Positions 44,844-53,719 of a DNA stretch of 64,000 bases are shown here, in pieces (positions within the stretch are counted from its first letter, which is position 1; each line of letters opens with the position of its first letter). The DNA lies in the NCBI RefSeq assembly GCF_013204825.1, contig NZ_JABMKV010000001.1, positions 620,001-684,000 of the forward strand. The letters are read 5' to 3'. Under the pieces are notes generated by a model, which had not been told where the DNA came from, made no database searches, and was given only the letters and a program-made list of their open reading frames with translations. A program made the translations under genes and the position numbers. This stretch comes from Pedobacter boryungensis (GTDB taxonomy: Bacteria > Bacteroidota > Bacteroidia > Sphingobacteriales > Sphingobacteriaceae).

Positions 44844-45836
44844 ATGAAAATTCCATATTCGGTACTCGATTTAGCAACAGTAATACAAGGTAAAGCCCCT
44901 GCGGATACCTTTAAAAATAGTGTAGCACTTGCGCAGCATGTAGAAAAATTAGGTTATACACGATATTGGTTTGCAGAACATCACAATATGGTAAGCGTTG
45001 CCAGTTCAGCAACATCCGTATTAATTGGTCACATTGCAGGAAATACAGAAAAGATTAGAGTTGGTTCGGGAGGCATTATGCTACCTAATCACTCGCCTTT
45101 AATTGTAGCAGAGCAATTTGGTACATTAGCTACATTATATCCTAATAGGATAGATTTAGGATTAGGCAGAGCGCCAGGTACAGATCAACTTACAGCTATG
45201 GAAATTAGAGGTGGACGCTTTTCTGATCCGCATAGTTTTCCACAAGATGTGTTAAAACTACAAAAGTATTTATCAAATGATAATAGCCAAAGTAAAGTTA
45301 GGGCAATACCTGGCGAAGGAACTGAAGTGCCCATATGGATTTTAGGTTCAAGTACCGAAAGTGCACATTTAGCTGCCTCTTACGGGTTACCTTATGCTTT
45401 TGCAAGTCATTTCGCCCCAGCTTATTTTTTAGAGGCCATTAATATATACCGACAAAACTTCCGTCCATCAGCTACACTAAAAGAACCATATGTAATGTCT
45501 TGTGTAAATGTAGTTGCAGCAGATACAGATGCTGAAGCAGAACGATTAGCGACTTCCTTAAAGCAATTATTTATGGGTATTGTAACCGGTCAACGTAAAT
45601 TATTGCAACCACCAATTAACAATATGGATGAGATTTGGAATGATATGGAAGAAGCAGCAGTAAACCAAATGTTATCTGTTGCCTTTATTGGTGGATCAAA
45701 AAAGCTAACTGCACAATTGCAATCATTTAGAGACCAAACTAAAATAGATGAAATAATGGTGACTTCTCATATATATGATCACGAAGCGAGATTATATTCT
45801 TATCAGCTTTTTGCTGATATAATGAAGAGTCTATAA
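44844..45836 (+). CDS. LLM-class flavin-dependent oxidoreductase
   Basis: A 330-residue bacterial-luciferase-like monooxygenase from the ATG at 44844. Typical stretches: [80 protein letters not shown], which together identify the MsnO8/LLM group. Uses FMN to oxidise an unknown substrate. Convergent with the OsmC gene, eight bases apart. Confidence 0.92.
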   Translation: MKIPYSVLDLATVIQGKAPADTFKNSVALAQHVEKLGYTRYWFAEHHNMVSVASSATSVLIGHIAGNTEKIRVGSGGIMLPNHSPLIVAEQFGTLATLYPNRIDLGLGRAPGTDQLTAMEIRGGRFSDPHSFPQDVLKLQKYLSNDNSQSKVRAIPGEGTEVPIWILGSSTESAHLAASYGLPYAFASHFAPAYFLEAINIYRQNFRPSATLKEPYVMSCVNVVAADTDAEAERLATSLKQLFMGIVTGQRKLLQPPINNMDEIWNDMEEAAVNQMLSVAFIGGSKKLTAQLQSFRDQTKIDEIMVTSHIYDHEARLYSYQLFADIMKSL

Positions 45837-45843
45837 CTATGAA

Positions 45844-46245
45844 CTAGCTCGTTATAATTTTAATTGGATTACTCAACAACTTATGAATAGGGCATTTATC
45901 GGCTATTTGCTCCAAGCGTTCAAGTTGCTCACTTGTTAAGTTTCCAATAAATTCTATTTTACGAGAAATGGTTGTCTCCTTTGTGATTTGATCTTCTTTG
46001 CAAATGGCTAACTCAATTTTAACAGAATCTAAAGCAATCTCTTTGCGGTCGGCATACATGCGTATCGTAATTGCAGTGCAACTACCCAAACTTGCTAAAA
46101 GTAATGCGCCTGGCGACATTCCTTCATCAGTACCACCTAAACTCTCTGGTTCATCAGCATAAATAAAATGACCACCCGAATAAATTTTGGTTCTATAATT
46201 GGATTTGTCTAACTCGGTAATGGCCGTAATTTTCGAACTACTCAT
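45844..46245 (-). CDS. OsmC-family peroxiredoxin-like protein
   Basis: A 133-residue OsmC-like protein. The N-terminal beta sheet (YRTKIYSGGHFIYADEP) is followed by LASLGSCTAITIRMYADRK with the first redox Cys and by DKCPIHKLL with the second. OsmC proteins reduce organic hydroperoxides using thiols. It is a single gene, divergent from the thioesterase gene with only 43 bases between the starts. Confidence 0.93.
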   Translation of the reverse strand: MSSSKITAITELDKSNYRTKIYSGGHFIYADEPESLGGTDEGMSPGALLLASLGSCTAITIRMYADRKEIALDSVKIELAICKEDQITKETTISRKIEFIGNLTSEQLERLEQIADKCPIHKLLSNPIKIITS

Positions 46246-46288
46246 ATATATAATTTAATCATTAAATTTAGCATAAACATACCATAAA

Positions 46289-46732
46289 ATGGAAGAACAA
46301 AACAAACTCCAACAACGATTAATTATATTTCAATCCTTTACAGGAAAAGAAATAACCAACTCACCCTCACATTTTATGAATTGGTTAAAACCTACTTTAA
46401 TTAGTGCAGAGAAAGGAACATTGCACTGTAGTTACATCGTTAGAAAAGAAATGACAAATCCCTATGGTATATTGCACGGTGGTATCACAGCAGGTATTAT
46501 TGATGATTTAATCGGAGCAACCGTTTACATTTTAGGGCTAAATGCTCGTTTTACTACTATAAATAATTCCATAGATTATTTTGCACCAGCTAATGAAGGC
46601 GATGAAATTACAGCAAAAACAACAGTCGTAAAGCAAGGTAAAACAATTATTAATCTGCAATGCGAAGTCTTTTTACCAACAAAAAAGCGACTTATAGCTA
46701 AAGGATATTCTAATATGTTAAATATAGGGTAG
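46289..46732 (+). CDS. PaaI-type hotdog-fold thioesterase
   Basis: A 147-residue hotdog protein: NPYGILHGGITAGIIDDLIGATVYIL contains the HGG motif and the acidic residue of the active site, followed by the usual strands (TINNSIDYFAPANEGDEITAKTTVVKQGKTIINLQCEVF). It hydrolyses acyl-CoA thioesters of unknown identity. Likely a single gene; divergent from OsmC. Confidence 0.9.
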   Translation: MEEQNKLQQRLIIFQSFTGKEITNSPSHFMNWLKPTLISAEKGTLHCSYIVRKEMTNPYGILHGGITAGIIDDLIGATVYILGLNARFTTINNSIDYFAPANEGDEITAKTTVVKQGKTIINLQCEVFLPTKKRLIAKGYSNMLNIG

Positions 46733-46835
46733 AGGGTCGATAAAGGTTAAGAAAGATTTCTTGTTATTAATTTAACTTTCACTAAACATTTTAACTTGAG
46801 CTTTGTTATATCATAACCCTAAAACCAAAATTACC

Positions 46836-47081
46836 ATGTGGAATGATTATTTAAACCTCCAATTTGATGTAAAAGGTAAAACTTTTACTGGGTTCTGTAT
46901 GAAAATTCAAGATGATTTTCATCTCACCTATGCTGTAATATTAGAAGATTGCCATTCATTTTGCATCTGGCTAGATGATAAAACATCTAAATGGTATTCA
47001 TCCAAGTTTACAAATTTGGATCCTAGCGTTTTAGATCAAATTATAAATAGATTAGGTGTTCAAGAACAAGCATTAGCTTAG
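46836..47081 (+). CDS. Hypothetical protein, 81 aa
   Basis: From the ATG at 46836 (the open frame begins at a TTG at 46803). A small, mainly beta protein with conserved-looking Trp, Cys and Phe residues (DDFHLTYAVILEDCHSFCIWLDDKTSKWYSSKF) and a C-terminal helix. No signal peptide. No family recognised. Confidence 0.55.
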   Translation: MWNDYLNLQFDVKGKTFTGFCMKIQDDFHLTYAVILEDCHSFCIWLDDKTSKWYSSKFTNLDPSVLDQIINRLGVQEQALA

Positions 47082-47202
47082 TTTTTATAATAGCTTAATA
47101 ATATTGATTTTACGGTACACTATCATTACCTATGTAGATAGGTAAATAACAGTGCAAGCTTTTGCATACATTTTCCTCGAATTTATTTTTAGCCTCTAAA
47201 AC

Positions 47203-47230
47203 TTTGCAAATACCTGCATTTGTATTTTTC
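47203..47230 (+). promoter_or_regulatory. Possible Bacteroidota promoter upstream of susC
   Basis: TTTG at 47203-47206, a 16-base spacer and TATTTTTC at 47223-47230 resemble the Bacteroidota -33 (TTTG) and -7 (TAnnTTTG) elements, though the last base is off consensus. It would give a leader of about 110 bases before the ATG at 47349. Such matches are easy to find in AT-rich DNA. Confidence 0.3.
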
Positions 47231-47348
47231 TAGATTTGTCTAATCTGTTATAAATTAAACATCTAATTTATTATTATCCTGGTTTTATTGATGTTTAGTA
47301 AGTAAAATTTCTTAATTTCCAATTAATATTTACTTAACCTATACAACT

Positions 47349-50300
47349 ATGAACAGAAAATTTATCTTAATTCTATTCGGGTTCTTGCTGTTTTCTATGG
47401 TTACTTATGCCCAAAAAACAATTAGTGGCAAAGTAACCGATGTAACAGATGGAACCGGAATTCCGGGAGTAAGTGTACTCGTAAAAGGCACAACGGCTGG
47501 AGCAACAACCCAGCCAAATGGTTCTTATACCATTAGTGTACCGGCAAATGGTACAACATTAGTATTTACCTATTTAGGCTTCCAAACCCAAGAAATTACA
47601 ATTGGAAATAGAACCGAAATAAACGTTTCCTTAGCTTCAAGTACGCAAACTTTAGAAGGTGTAGTAGTAACTGCGCTTGGCATCAAGCGTAGCGAAAAAT
47701 CTATTGGTTATGCAACGCAACAAGTAAACGGCGACAATTTGACCCTCACTAAAGAACAAAATGTAATTGGTTCTTTGGCAGGTAAAGTTGCAGGCGTTCA
47801 AGTTACAGGATCATCTGGCGCAAGTTTAGGGGGTACACAAAAAATTAAATTAAGAAGTGTAAACTCTATTACTGGTGGTGGACAACCCTTAATGGTAGTT
47901 GATGGTACACCAATTTCTAACGCTAATTTTGGTGGTTCAGAAAATGGTGTCGATTACGGTAACGTTGCACAAGATATTAACCCAGAAGACATAGATAATG
48001 TTAGCGTTTTAAAAGGGCCAGCAGCATCAGCACTTTACGGTATTAGAGGACAATATGGCGTAATCATGATTACCACTAAAAAGGGATCTAAAGGTGCTAA
48101 AAAAGTAAACATCAGTGTTAATTCTGCTTTCTCAATAGAAAAAACAGGTAACTTTTTGGAGCTACAAAATACCTATGGTGTTGGTAACAATCAAACTTTT
48201 CAAACTCTTACAGGTGGACAAAAATATGTGAACGGGAACGATGAAAGCTGGGGTCCAGCTATGGATGGAACTCCTGTAAGACAGTTTTATAGTTTTTACC
48301 CACAAGATCCTCGCTTCGGACAATTGACCCCGTTTGTTGCACATCCAGATAACGTTAAAGACTTTTATGAAACTGGCCACAACATCAATAATGGAATTTC
48401 AATTTCGGGTGGTAATGAAAATATGGACTACAGAATAAGCTATAACAACGCTTATATCAATGGAGTAATTCCAAATACTTGGTTAAAACGTAATAACTTA
48501 AGCTTAAGTTCATCATTAAAAGTGACTGATAAATTAACCGTAGGTGCAAATGTAAATTATGCAAATAACAATGGTCAGCGCCCAACGCAAGGTTATCAAG
48601 GTTCTTTTACTGGAGCAACACAATGGTTTCAACGTAATATAGATATTAACGAATTACGTAATTATAAATATGCAGACGGAACCATTTTAAATTGGAATGT
48701 AAATCCAAATACAAGTACAGGTATTGTGACTAACAACAAACCAAGCGATTGGAACAATCCGTTTTTTGATGCCTACGAAGTATTAAACAACGATAGCCGC
48801 GATCGTCTATTTGGTGATGTAAATGCAAGCTATCAAGTATTACCAGAATTAAAGTTGAGCGGTTTTGTACGTTCAGATATGTTTACTCAGACCATCACCC
48901 ACAAAGAACCACTAGGTGGTCGTTTAGTAGATAGTTATCAAATTGGCAAATACCAGAACGAAGAGAATAACTATGAGTTTTTAGCTCAGTATAACAAAAC
49001 CTTTAATGATATCTCTGTTAATTTCAATTTAGGAGCCAATTTATTTACTAATAGATACACACAACAATATCAAGGAACAGTAGGAGGTTTATCAAGTCCA
49101 GGATGGTATTCTGCAGCAGCATCTATAGATCGTCCAACTAGTACATCTTTTTTAAGAACTAAACAAGTAAGAAGTATGTATGCAATGGGTTCGTTCGGTT
49201 ATAAAGACACTTATTTTTTAGACGCATCCATTCGTAATGATATTTCTTCGGCTTTACCAGATAATAATAATTCATACTGGTACCCATCAGTTTCTGGAAG
49301 TTTTGTATTTAGCCAACTTACAGATTGGAAAGCCCTGTCATTTGGTAAATTAAGATCCAGTTATGCTATCGCAGGTTCAGATTTAAGCCCTTATCAAACA
49401 GCATTTACCTACGGATCTGGAGCAAACTATGGTACAACACCAGCCATTAACACGTTATTAGTGCCAGATAAGTTAAATAATCCTAATATTAAACCTTCAT
49501 TTGCCAATTCATTTGAGATTGGAGTAGATTTAAAGTTTTTTAAAAATCGTTTAGGAACAGAATTTACCTACTACAACCAACAAAACAAAGATCAAATCAT
49601 TAGTCTTTCCGTTTCTGGAGCAAGCGGTTACGACCAAACTGTAGTTAATGCAGGTTCAATCCGTAACAAAGGAATAGAAATCGCATTAACAGGTCGACCA
49701 ATTCAATCGAAATTATTTACATGGGATATGAGTTTAAACTTTGCTCGTAACAAAAATAAAATTGAAGAATTATATCCAGGCATTACAGTATTACAAAATG
49801 ATTTAAATACCTATTCAAGTCAAACGGTGTACTTAAACTCAACACAAGGCCAATCATTTGGTAACTTAATGGGGCCGGGTTATAAAAAAGATCCAGCAAC
49901 TGGAAAAGTTTTGTTAGGTACAGATAACATGCCTTTGTTTGATACTCTTAAAGATTTTGGAACCGTATTGCCAGACTTTACAGGTGGTCTTAGCAATACT
50001 TTCAAAGTATGGAAGTTTGATTTAGCCGCAAACATCGATTTTCAAAAAGGTGGACAATTCATGAGCTGGTCTAAAATGCTAGCCGCTAAATCTGGACAGG
50101 CTGCAGAAACTGCTGCCATTAATGATAAAGGCTTTAACGTTCGCGATGCGATTTCAGCAGGCGGAGGTGTAAAAGTAAACGGTATTTCACAAGCAACAGG
50201 TCAAGAAGTTACAGCTTATGTTGATGCTAGAACTTATTACAGGACAAATTTAGGAACACGTATTTACGATGAATGGATTTACAGTGCATCATATATCAAA

Positions 50301-50534
50301 TTACGTGAAGTAAGTTTAGGCTATAATTTCGAACCTAAATTACTAGCTAAAACGCCATTTAAATCAGCAAAACTTGCAGTTATAGCTCGTAATCCAGTTA
50401 TGATTTGGCAAAAAGCACCAAAAGGAGTAGATCCATCAGAACTCTCATCAGGTAGTACCTCAATAAGCTGGATAGAAAAAGGAGAGCTACAAACTGTACG
50501 TTCTTATGGTGTTAACTTAAGCCTAACATTTTAA
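47349..50534 (+). CDS. SusC/RagA-family TonB-linked outer membrane transporter
   Basis: A 1061-residue protein. Signal peptide 1-21; CarboxypepD_reg-like domain ~22-105 (ISGKVTDVTDGTGIPGVSVLVKGTTAGA); TonB-dependent receptor plug ~115-235 (LKRSEKSIGYATQQV-like region, DNVSVLKGPAASALYGIRGQYGVIMITTKKG, the SusC signature); then a large beta barrel ending in VNLSLTF. SusC proteins import oligosaccharides or peptides bound by the SusD partner encoded 11 bases downstream. No anti-sigma domain fusion at the N-terminus is seen and no sigma/anti-sigma genes are adjacent. Confidence 0.96.
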   Translation: MNRKFILILFGFLLFSMVTYAQKTISGKVTDVTDGTGIPGVSVLVKGTTAGATTQPNGSYTISVPANGTTLVFTYLGFQTQEITIGNRTEINVSLASSTQTLEGVVVTALGIKRSEKSIGYATQQVNGDNLTLTKEQNVIGSLAGKVAGVQVTGSSGASLGGTQKIKLRSVNSITGGGQPLMVVDGTPISNANFGGSENGVDYGNVAQDINPEDIDNVSVLKGPAASALYGIRGQYGVIMITTKKGSKGAKKVNISVNSAFSIEKTGNFLELQNTYGVGNNQTFQTLTGGQKYVNGNDESWGPAMDGTPVRQFYSFYPQDPRFGQLTPFVAHPDNVKDFYETGHNINNGISISGGNENMDYRISYNNAYINGVIPNTWLKRNNLSLSSSLKVTDKLTVGANVNYANNNGQRPTQGYQGSFTGATQWFQRNIDINELRNYKYADGTILNWNVNPNTSTGIVTNNKPSDWNNPFFDAYEVLNNDSRDRLFGDVNASYQVLPELKLSGFVRSDMFTQTITHKEPLGGRLVDSYQIGKYQNEENNYEFLAQYNKTFNDISVNFNLGANLFTNRYTQQYQGTVGGLSSPGWYSAAASIDRPTSTSFLRTKQVRSMYAMGSFGYKDTYFLDASIRNDISSALPDNNNSYWYPSVSGSFVFSQLTDWKALSFGKLRSSYAIAGSDLSPYQTAFTYGSGANYGTTPAINTLLVPDKLNNPNIKPSFANSFEIGVDLKFFKNRLGTEFTYYNQQNKDQIISLSVSGASGYDQTVVNAGSIRNKGIEIALTGRPIQSKLFTWDMSLNFARNKNKIEELYPGITVLQNDLNTYSSQTVYLNSTQGQSFGNLMGPGYKKDPATGKVLLGTDNMPLFDTLKDFGTVLPDFTGGLSNTFKVWKFDLAANIDFQKGGQFMSWSKMLAAKSGQAAETAAINDKGFNVRDAISAGGGVKVNGISQATGQEVTAYVDARTYYRTNLGTRIYDEWIYSASYIKLREVSLGYNFEPKLLAKTPFKSAKLAVIARNPVMIWQKAPKGVDPSELSSGSTSISWIEKGELQTVRSYGVNLSLTF

Positions 50535-50545
50535 TTTTTAAGCAT

Positions 50546-51979
50546 ATGAAAAATACATATAAATCAATTTACATCTGCTTGCTAGCCATAGTAATGCTAG
50601 GTAGTTGCAAGAAATTTGATGAATCTATAAACACAGATCCAAATAACCCAACAAAAGCATCAGGTACGCAATTAATTGCAAACGCCGAGTTGTTTTTACC
50701 AGGTTTAAGTTCATCACCTTATGGTGTACATTATCCACAATATTTATCTAACACCTCATTTACAGATAACAGTAGGTATGTAACCGTAAACTTTAACTTT
50801 TCTGGTTTATATACCGGTCCGTTAATGAATCTCGAAAATGTAATTAACAATACAAGTTTAGATGCAATAGAAGGACCAGTAGCCAATCAAATAGCTGTTG
50901 CTAAAATATTAAAAGCATACTTCTTCTGGCACATGACAGATAGGTGGGGAGATATTCCATATAGCGAAGCTTTAAAAGGCGATCTAAACTTCACGCCTAA
51001 ATACGATAAACAACAAGCCATTTACAACAGTTTGTTTACTTTATTAGATGAAGCCAATGCAGCAATAGTAACAGGAAACATTAAAAATGATATTGTTTAT
51101 GGTGGCGATGTTGCAAAATGGAAAAGATTAGGTAATACCATCCACGCCTTAATGGCATTAAGATTAAGTAAGGTAGATGCGACAAAAGGCGCTGCAGAAT
51201 TTAACAAAGCTGTAGCTAATGGAATGATGAGTTCAAATAACGATAACCTTTCTTACCCGCATTTAGCCGATCAAAACAACGAAAACTATTGGTACAACCA
51301 ATTTACTCGTTTAGGCAGAAACTGGTTTGCAGTAAGTAAACCTGTGGTAGATTATATGCAACCGTTAAACGATCCACGTTTACCATTCTTTGCAAATAAA
51401 CCTACTAACACAGCCATAACAAACTATGTAGGCTTAGAATATGGTTTGCCAGGTTCAACCACCGTAACTATTGCAAATTATAGTTTATTGGGAAGTAACT
51501 TGCGTTTACAAAACTCGCCAGTAGCCTTAGTAACCTATGCACAATCATTATTTGGAATGGCAGAAGCAGCTAAACTAAATTGGATTACCGGAGCAGATGT
51601 AACCGCTAAACTTAACTACGATAATGCAATTACAGAATCAATCAGACAATGGACAGGATCAACAAGTACAGCTGCAGCTTATTTGTTGCAACCAAACGTA
51701 GCCTACGATCCTGCAAACGCCTTAATGAAAATAGGTACACAACGTTGGGTACACTTGTTTTTACACGGTTATGAAGGTTGGGCAGAGTGGAGAAGAACAG
51801 GTTTTCCTAATTTCCTAGCACCAGCTCCAGCAAATAATGGCGCTCCAATTCCAAGGCGAGAAGCCTACGGAACACAAGAACGTTCTATAAACACTGCGAA
51901 TTATAATGCAGCAGTAGCAGGCTTCCCTTATGGCGGTGCCGATGATTTAAATGCCAGAGTATGGTGGGATAAACCATAA
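50546..51979 (+). CDS. SusD/RagB-family nutrient-binding lipoprotein (SusD-like_2 type)
   Basis: A 477-residue outer-membrane lipoprotein with lipobox MLGSC (Cys21). The TPR-based fold is indicated by KILKAYFFWHMTDRWGDIPYSEAL and the SusD-like_2 ending (AEWRRTGFPNFL, RREAYGTQERSINTANYNAAV, DDLNARVWWDKP). It lids the SusC barrel and binds the incoming nutrient. No glycosidase follows in the same direction. This SusD branch is often linked to peptide or non-glycan uptake, which the downstream peptidases could support. Confidence 0.94.
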   Translation: MKNTYKSIYICLLAIVMLGSCKKFDESINTDPNNPTKASGTQLIANAELFLPGLSSSPYGVHYPQYLSNTSFTDNSRYVTVNFNFSGLYTGPLMNLENVINNTSLDAIEGPVANQIAVAKILKAYFFWHMTDRWGDIPYSEALKGDLNFTPKYDKQQAIYNSLFTLLDEANAAIVTGNIKNDIVYGGDVAKWKRLGNTIHALMALRLSKVDATKGAAEFNKAVANGMMSSNNDNLSYPHLADQNNENYWYNQFTRLGRNWFAVSKPVVDYMQPLNDPRLPFFANKPTNTAITNYVGLEYGLPGSTTVTIANYSLLGSNLRLQNSPVALVTYAQSLFGMAEAAKLNWITGADVTAKLNYDNAITESIRQWTGSTSTAAAYLLQPNVAYDPANALMKIGTQRWVHLFLHGYEGWAEWRRTGFPNFLAPAPANNGAPIPRREAYGTQERSINTANYNAAVAGFPYGGADDLNARVWWDKP

Positions 51980-52024
51980 TCCCGCAAAAATCATCCAAAA
52001 CTCTTAAAAGGATAATTAAATAAT

Positions 52025-52062
52025 TAAAAAGTCCCAGTCTATATTAGAATGGGGCTTTTTAA
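52025..52062 (+). terminator. Terminator after the susC-susD operon
   Basis: AAAAAGTCCCAGTC and ATGGGGCTTTTTAA pair imperfectly around a loop, with a T run on the plus strand; it lies 45 bases past the susD stop. Confidence 0.7.
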
Positions 52063-52090
52063 TTAGAAGCAATTCCAACTTCTCCATGTT

Positions 52091-52122
52091 CGTCATTGCG
52101 AAGCGGCATGACGCGGCAATCT
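52091..52122. repeat. REP-like palindromic element
   Basis: CGTCATTGCGAAGCGG, then CATGACGCGGCAATCT. CGTCAT/ATGACG and ATTGC/GCAAT pair. The CGTCATTGCGA motif with CAATCT is a form widely seen in intergenic repeats of Bacteroidota, and a second element at 54919-54971 carries the complementary motif. Confidence 0.6.
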
Positions 52123-52161
52123 TAATTAATTAAAATATTAACCTATAAACAGGTAACTGCA

Positions 52162-52328
52162 AGTATTAAACTGCTAACTTAGAGCATTAGAACATTAATT
52201 CAGACATTGGAACGTTCACTCAGAGCATTGGAACGTTCACTCAGAGCATTGGAATGTTCACTCAGAGCATTGGAACATTAACTCAAAGCATTAAAATGTT
52301 CACTCAGACCATTAGAATGTGCCCTCAA
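52162..52328. repeat. Degenerate 21-bp tandem repeat, about 8 copies
   Basis: Units follow the consensus AGCATTGGAACGTTCACTCAG. The best copies are at 52224-52244, 52245-52265, 52266-52286 and 52287-52307; one copy (52204-52223) is 20 bp, and the outer copies (52162-52182, 52308-52328) are more degenerate. In one frame the unit reads SIGTFTQ, but the run has no start codon upstream and a stop before it, so it is probably non-coding. Confidence 0.8.
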
Positions 52329-52381
52329 AGTATAGAATTACACAAAACTATTTAACCTATGTTCCTATTGGTTAATAATCA

Positions 52382-53662
52382 CTACAAAGTACTACCAAAA
52401 AATAAGTAACACAATCCAATAGCTGTACAAATGCCAACAAAATCAGCGAGTAACATAGCCCAAACAGAATAGCGGCTATTTTTAACATTAACAGCACCAA
52501 AGTAAACTGCAATTACATAAAATGTAGTATCTGAAGAGCCCTGCAAAATGGCCGACAATTTACCTGCAAAAGAATCTACACCATGAGCTTCCATTGTGCT
52601 AATCATCATGCCTCTGGCACCACTACCACTTAAAGGCTTAATTAAAGCGGTAGGTATACCATCAATAAAACGAGTATCAGTACCTAAAGCAGAAAATATA
52701 CTTTTAAAACCATCAAGTACTAAATCAAAAGTACCACTGGTACGTAATAAACTAATTGCAATTAACATCCCAACTAAATAAGGTATAATACGAATAGCGG
52801 TATCAAAACCGCCTTTAGCACCTTCTACAAAAGCATCAAAAATGTCAATCTTTTTATACAATCCGCCTAAAACAATAGATAGAAAAATAAGTAGCAATAA
52901 ACCATTACTCAACAAACCAGAAAACGATTGTAAACCCTCAGTACTTAAATTAACTAGGTAAAGCACCATCACCGCAATTAATGCAGAAATACCCAGCACC
53001 CATGCTAAAATAACAGGCTGAAAAACATTTATTTTCTGTTTAAAAGAAACAATTAGCATAGCGGCAATAGTGGCTACAAACGTAGCTATCATGCAAGGAA
53101 TAAATATTTCGGTAGGGTTTACTGACTTCAGCGAAGCTCTAATTGCAATGATACTAACCGGAATTAAGGTTAAGCCAGAAGCATGTAAACACAAAAACAT
53201 AATCTGCGCATTAGAAGCTGTTTCCTTATCAGGATTAAGTTCTTGCAAACTCTCCATCGCTTTAATTCCAAAAGGAGTAGCGGCATTATCTAATCCTAAT
53301 AAATTAGCAGAGAAATTCATCACCATATGGCCAGTAGCAGGGTGTCCTTTTGGTACATCAGGAAATATTTTTGAAAAGAAAGGGCCAATTATTCTAGATA
53401 ATAAACGAATACCACCTGCTTTTTCTGCAATGCTCATAAAGCCCATGAATAAAGCCATTACGCCAATTAAGCCAATACAAATATTTACAGCGTTTAAACA
53501 AGTTTGTATTACACCATCAACCTTTGTTAAATTTGTTGGGTCGTCGGCTTTGCCAATAACCATCCAACTGAAAATATCTGTTTGCCCGAAAAAGAAACAT
53601 TTAATACAGGCTACTATGATAGCTACAATGATAAAACCTGACCAAATTCTACTTAATGCCAT
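52382..53662 (-). CDS. Spore-maturation-type (SpmA/SpmB fused) nucleoside-recognition membrane protein
   Basis: A 426-residue membrane protein with about ten helices and two halves resembling Bacillus SpmA (residues ~1-200, with NFSANLLGLDNAATPFGIKAMESLQ) and SpmB (~220-426, with FDTAIRIIPYLVGMLIAISLLRTSG and GSSDTTFYVIAVYFGAV). In Bacteroidota these are usually fused like this, although the organisms do not sporulate. The role is probably transport; nucleoside-related function is only by domain name. Confidence 0.9.
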   Translation of the reverse strand: MALSRIWSGFIIVAIIVACIKCFFFGQTDIFSWMVIGKADDPTNLTKVDGVIQTCLNAVNICIGLIGVMALFMGFMSIAEKAGGIRLLSRIIGPFFSKIFPDVPKGHPATGHMVMNFSANLLGLDNAATPFGIKAMESLQELNPDKETASNAQIMFLCLHASGLTLIPVSIIAIRASLKSVNPTEIFIPCMIATFVATIAAMLIVSFKQKINVFQPVILAWVLGISALIAVMVLYLVNLSTEGLQSFSGLLSNGLLLLIFLSIVLGGLYKKIDIFDAFVEGAKGGFDTAIRIIPYLVGMLIAISLLRTSGTFDLVLDGFKSIFSALGTDTRFIDGIPTALIKPLSGSGARGMMISTMEAHGVDSFAGKLSAILQGSSDTTFYVIAVYFGAVNVKNSRYSVWAMLLADFVGICTAIGLCYLFFGSTL

Positions 53663-53719
53663 TTGCTTTTAATTTTGATGTTGAATGTAGTATTTTTTAG
53701 AATAATTTTTCGCTACAAC

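Larger units (their letters stand above)
51980..52381. other. 402-bp intergenic region with hairpins and repeats
   Basis: It lies between the convergent SusD and SpmAB-like genes and holds, in order, a terminator (52025-52062), a REP-like hairpin (52091-52122) and a 21-bp tandem repeat (52162-52328). The remaining bases are AT-rich with no gene. Confidence 0.7.

Noticed and set aside
52162..52328. CRISPR-like array
   Set aside because: The repeats are directly adjacent with no spacers, are degenerate, and no cas gene is in the window.
52191..52352. Heptapeptide-repeat protein encoded by the 21-bp repeat
   Set aside because: No start codon before the repeats in that frame, a stop just upstream and a one-base-short unit that breaks the frame.
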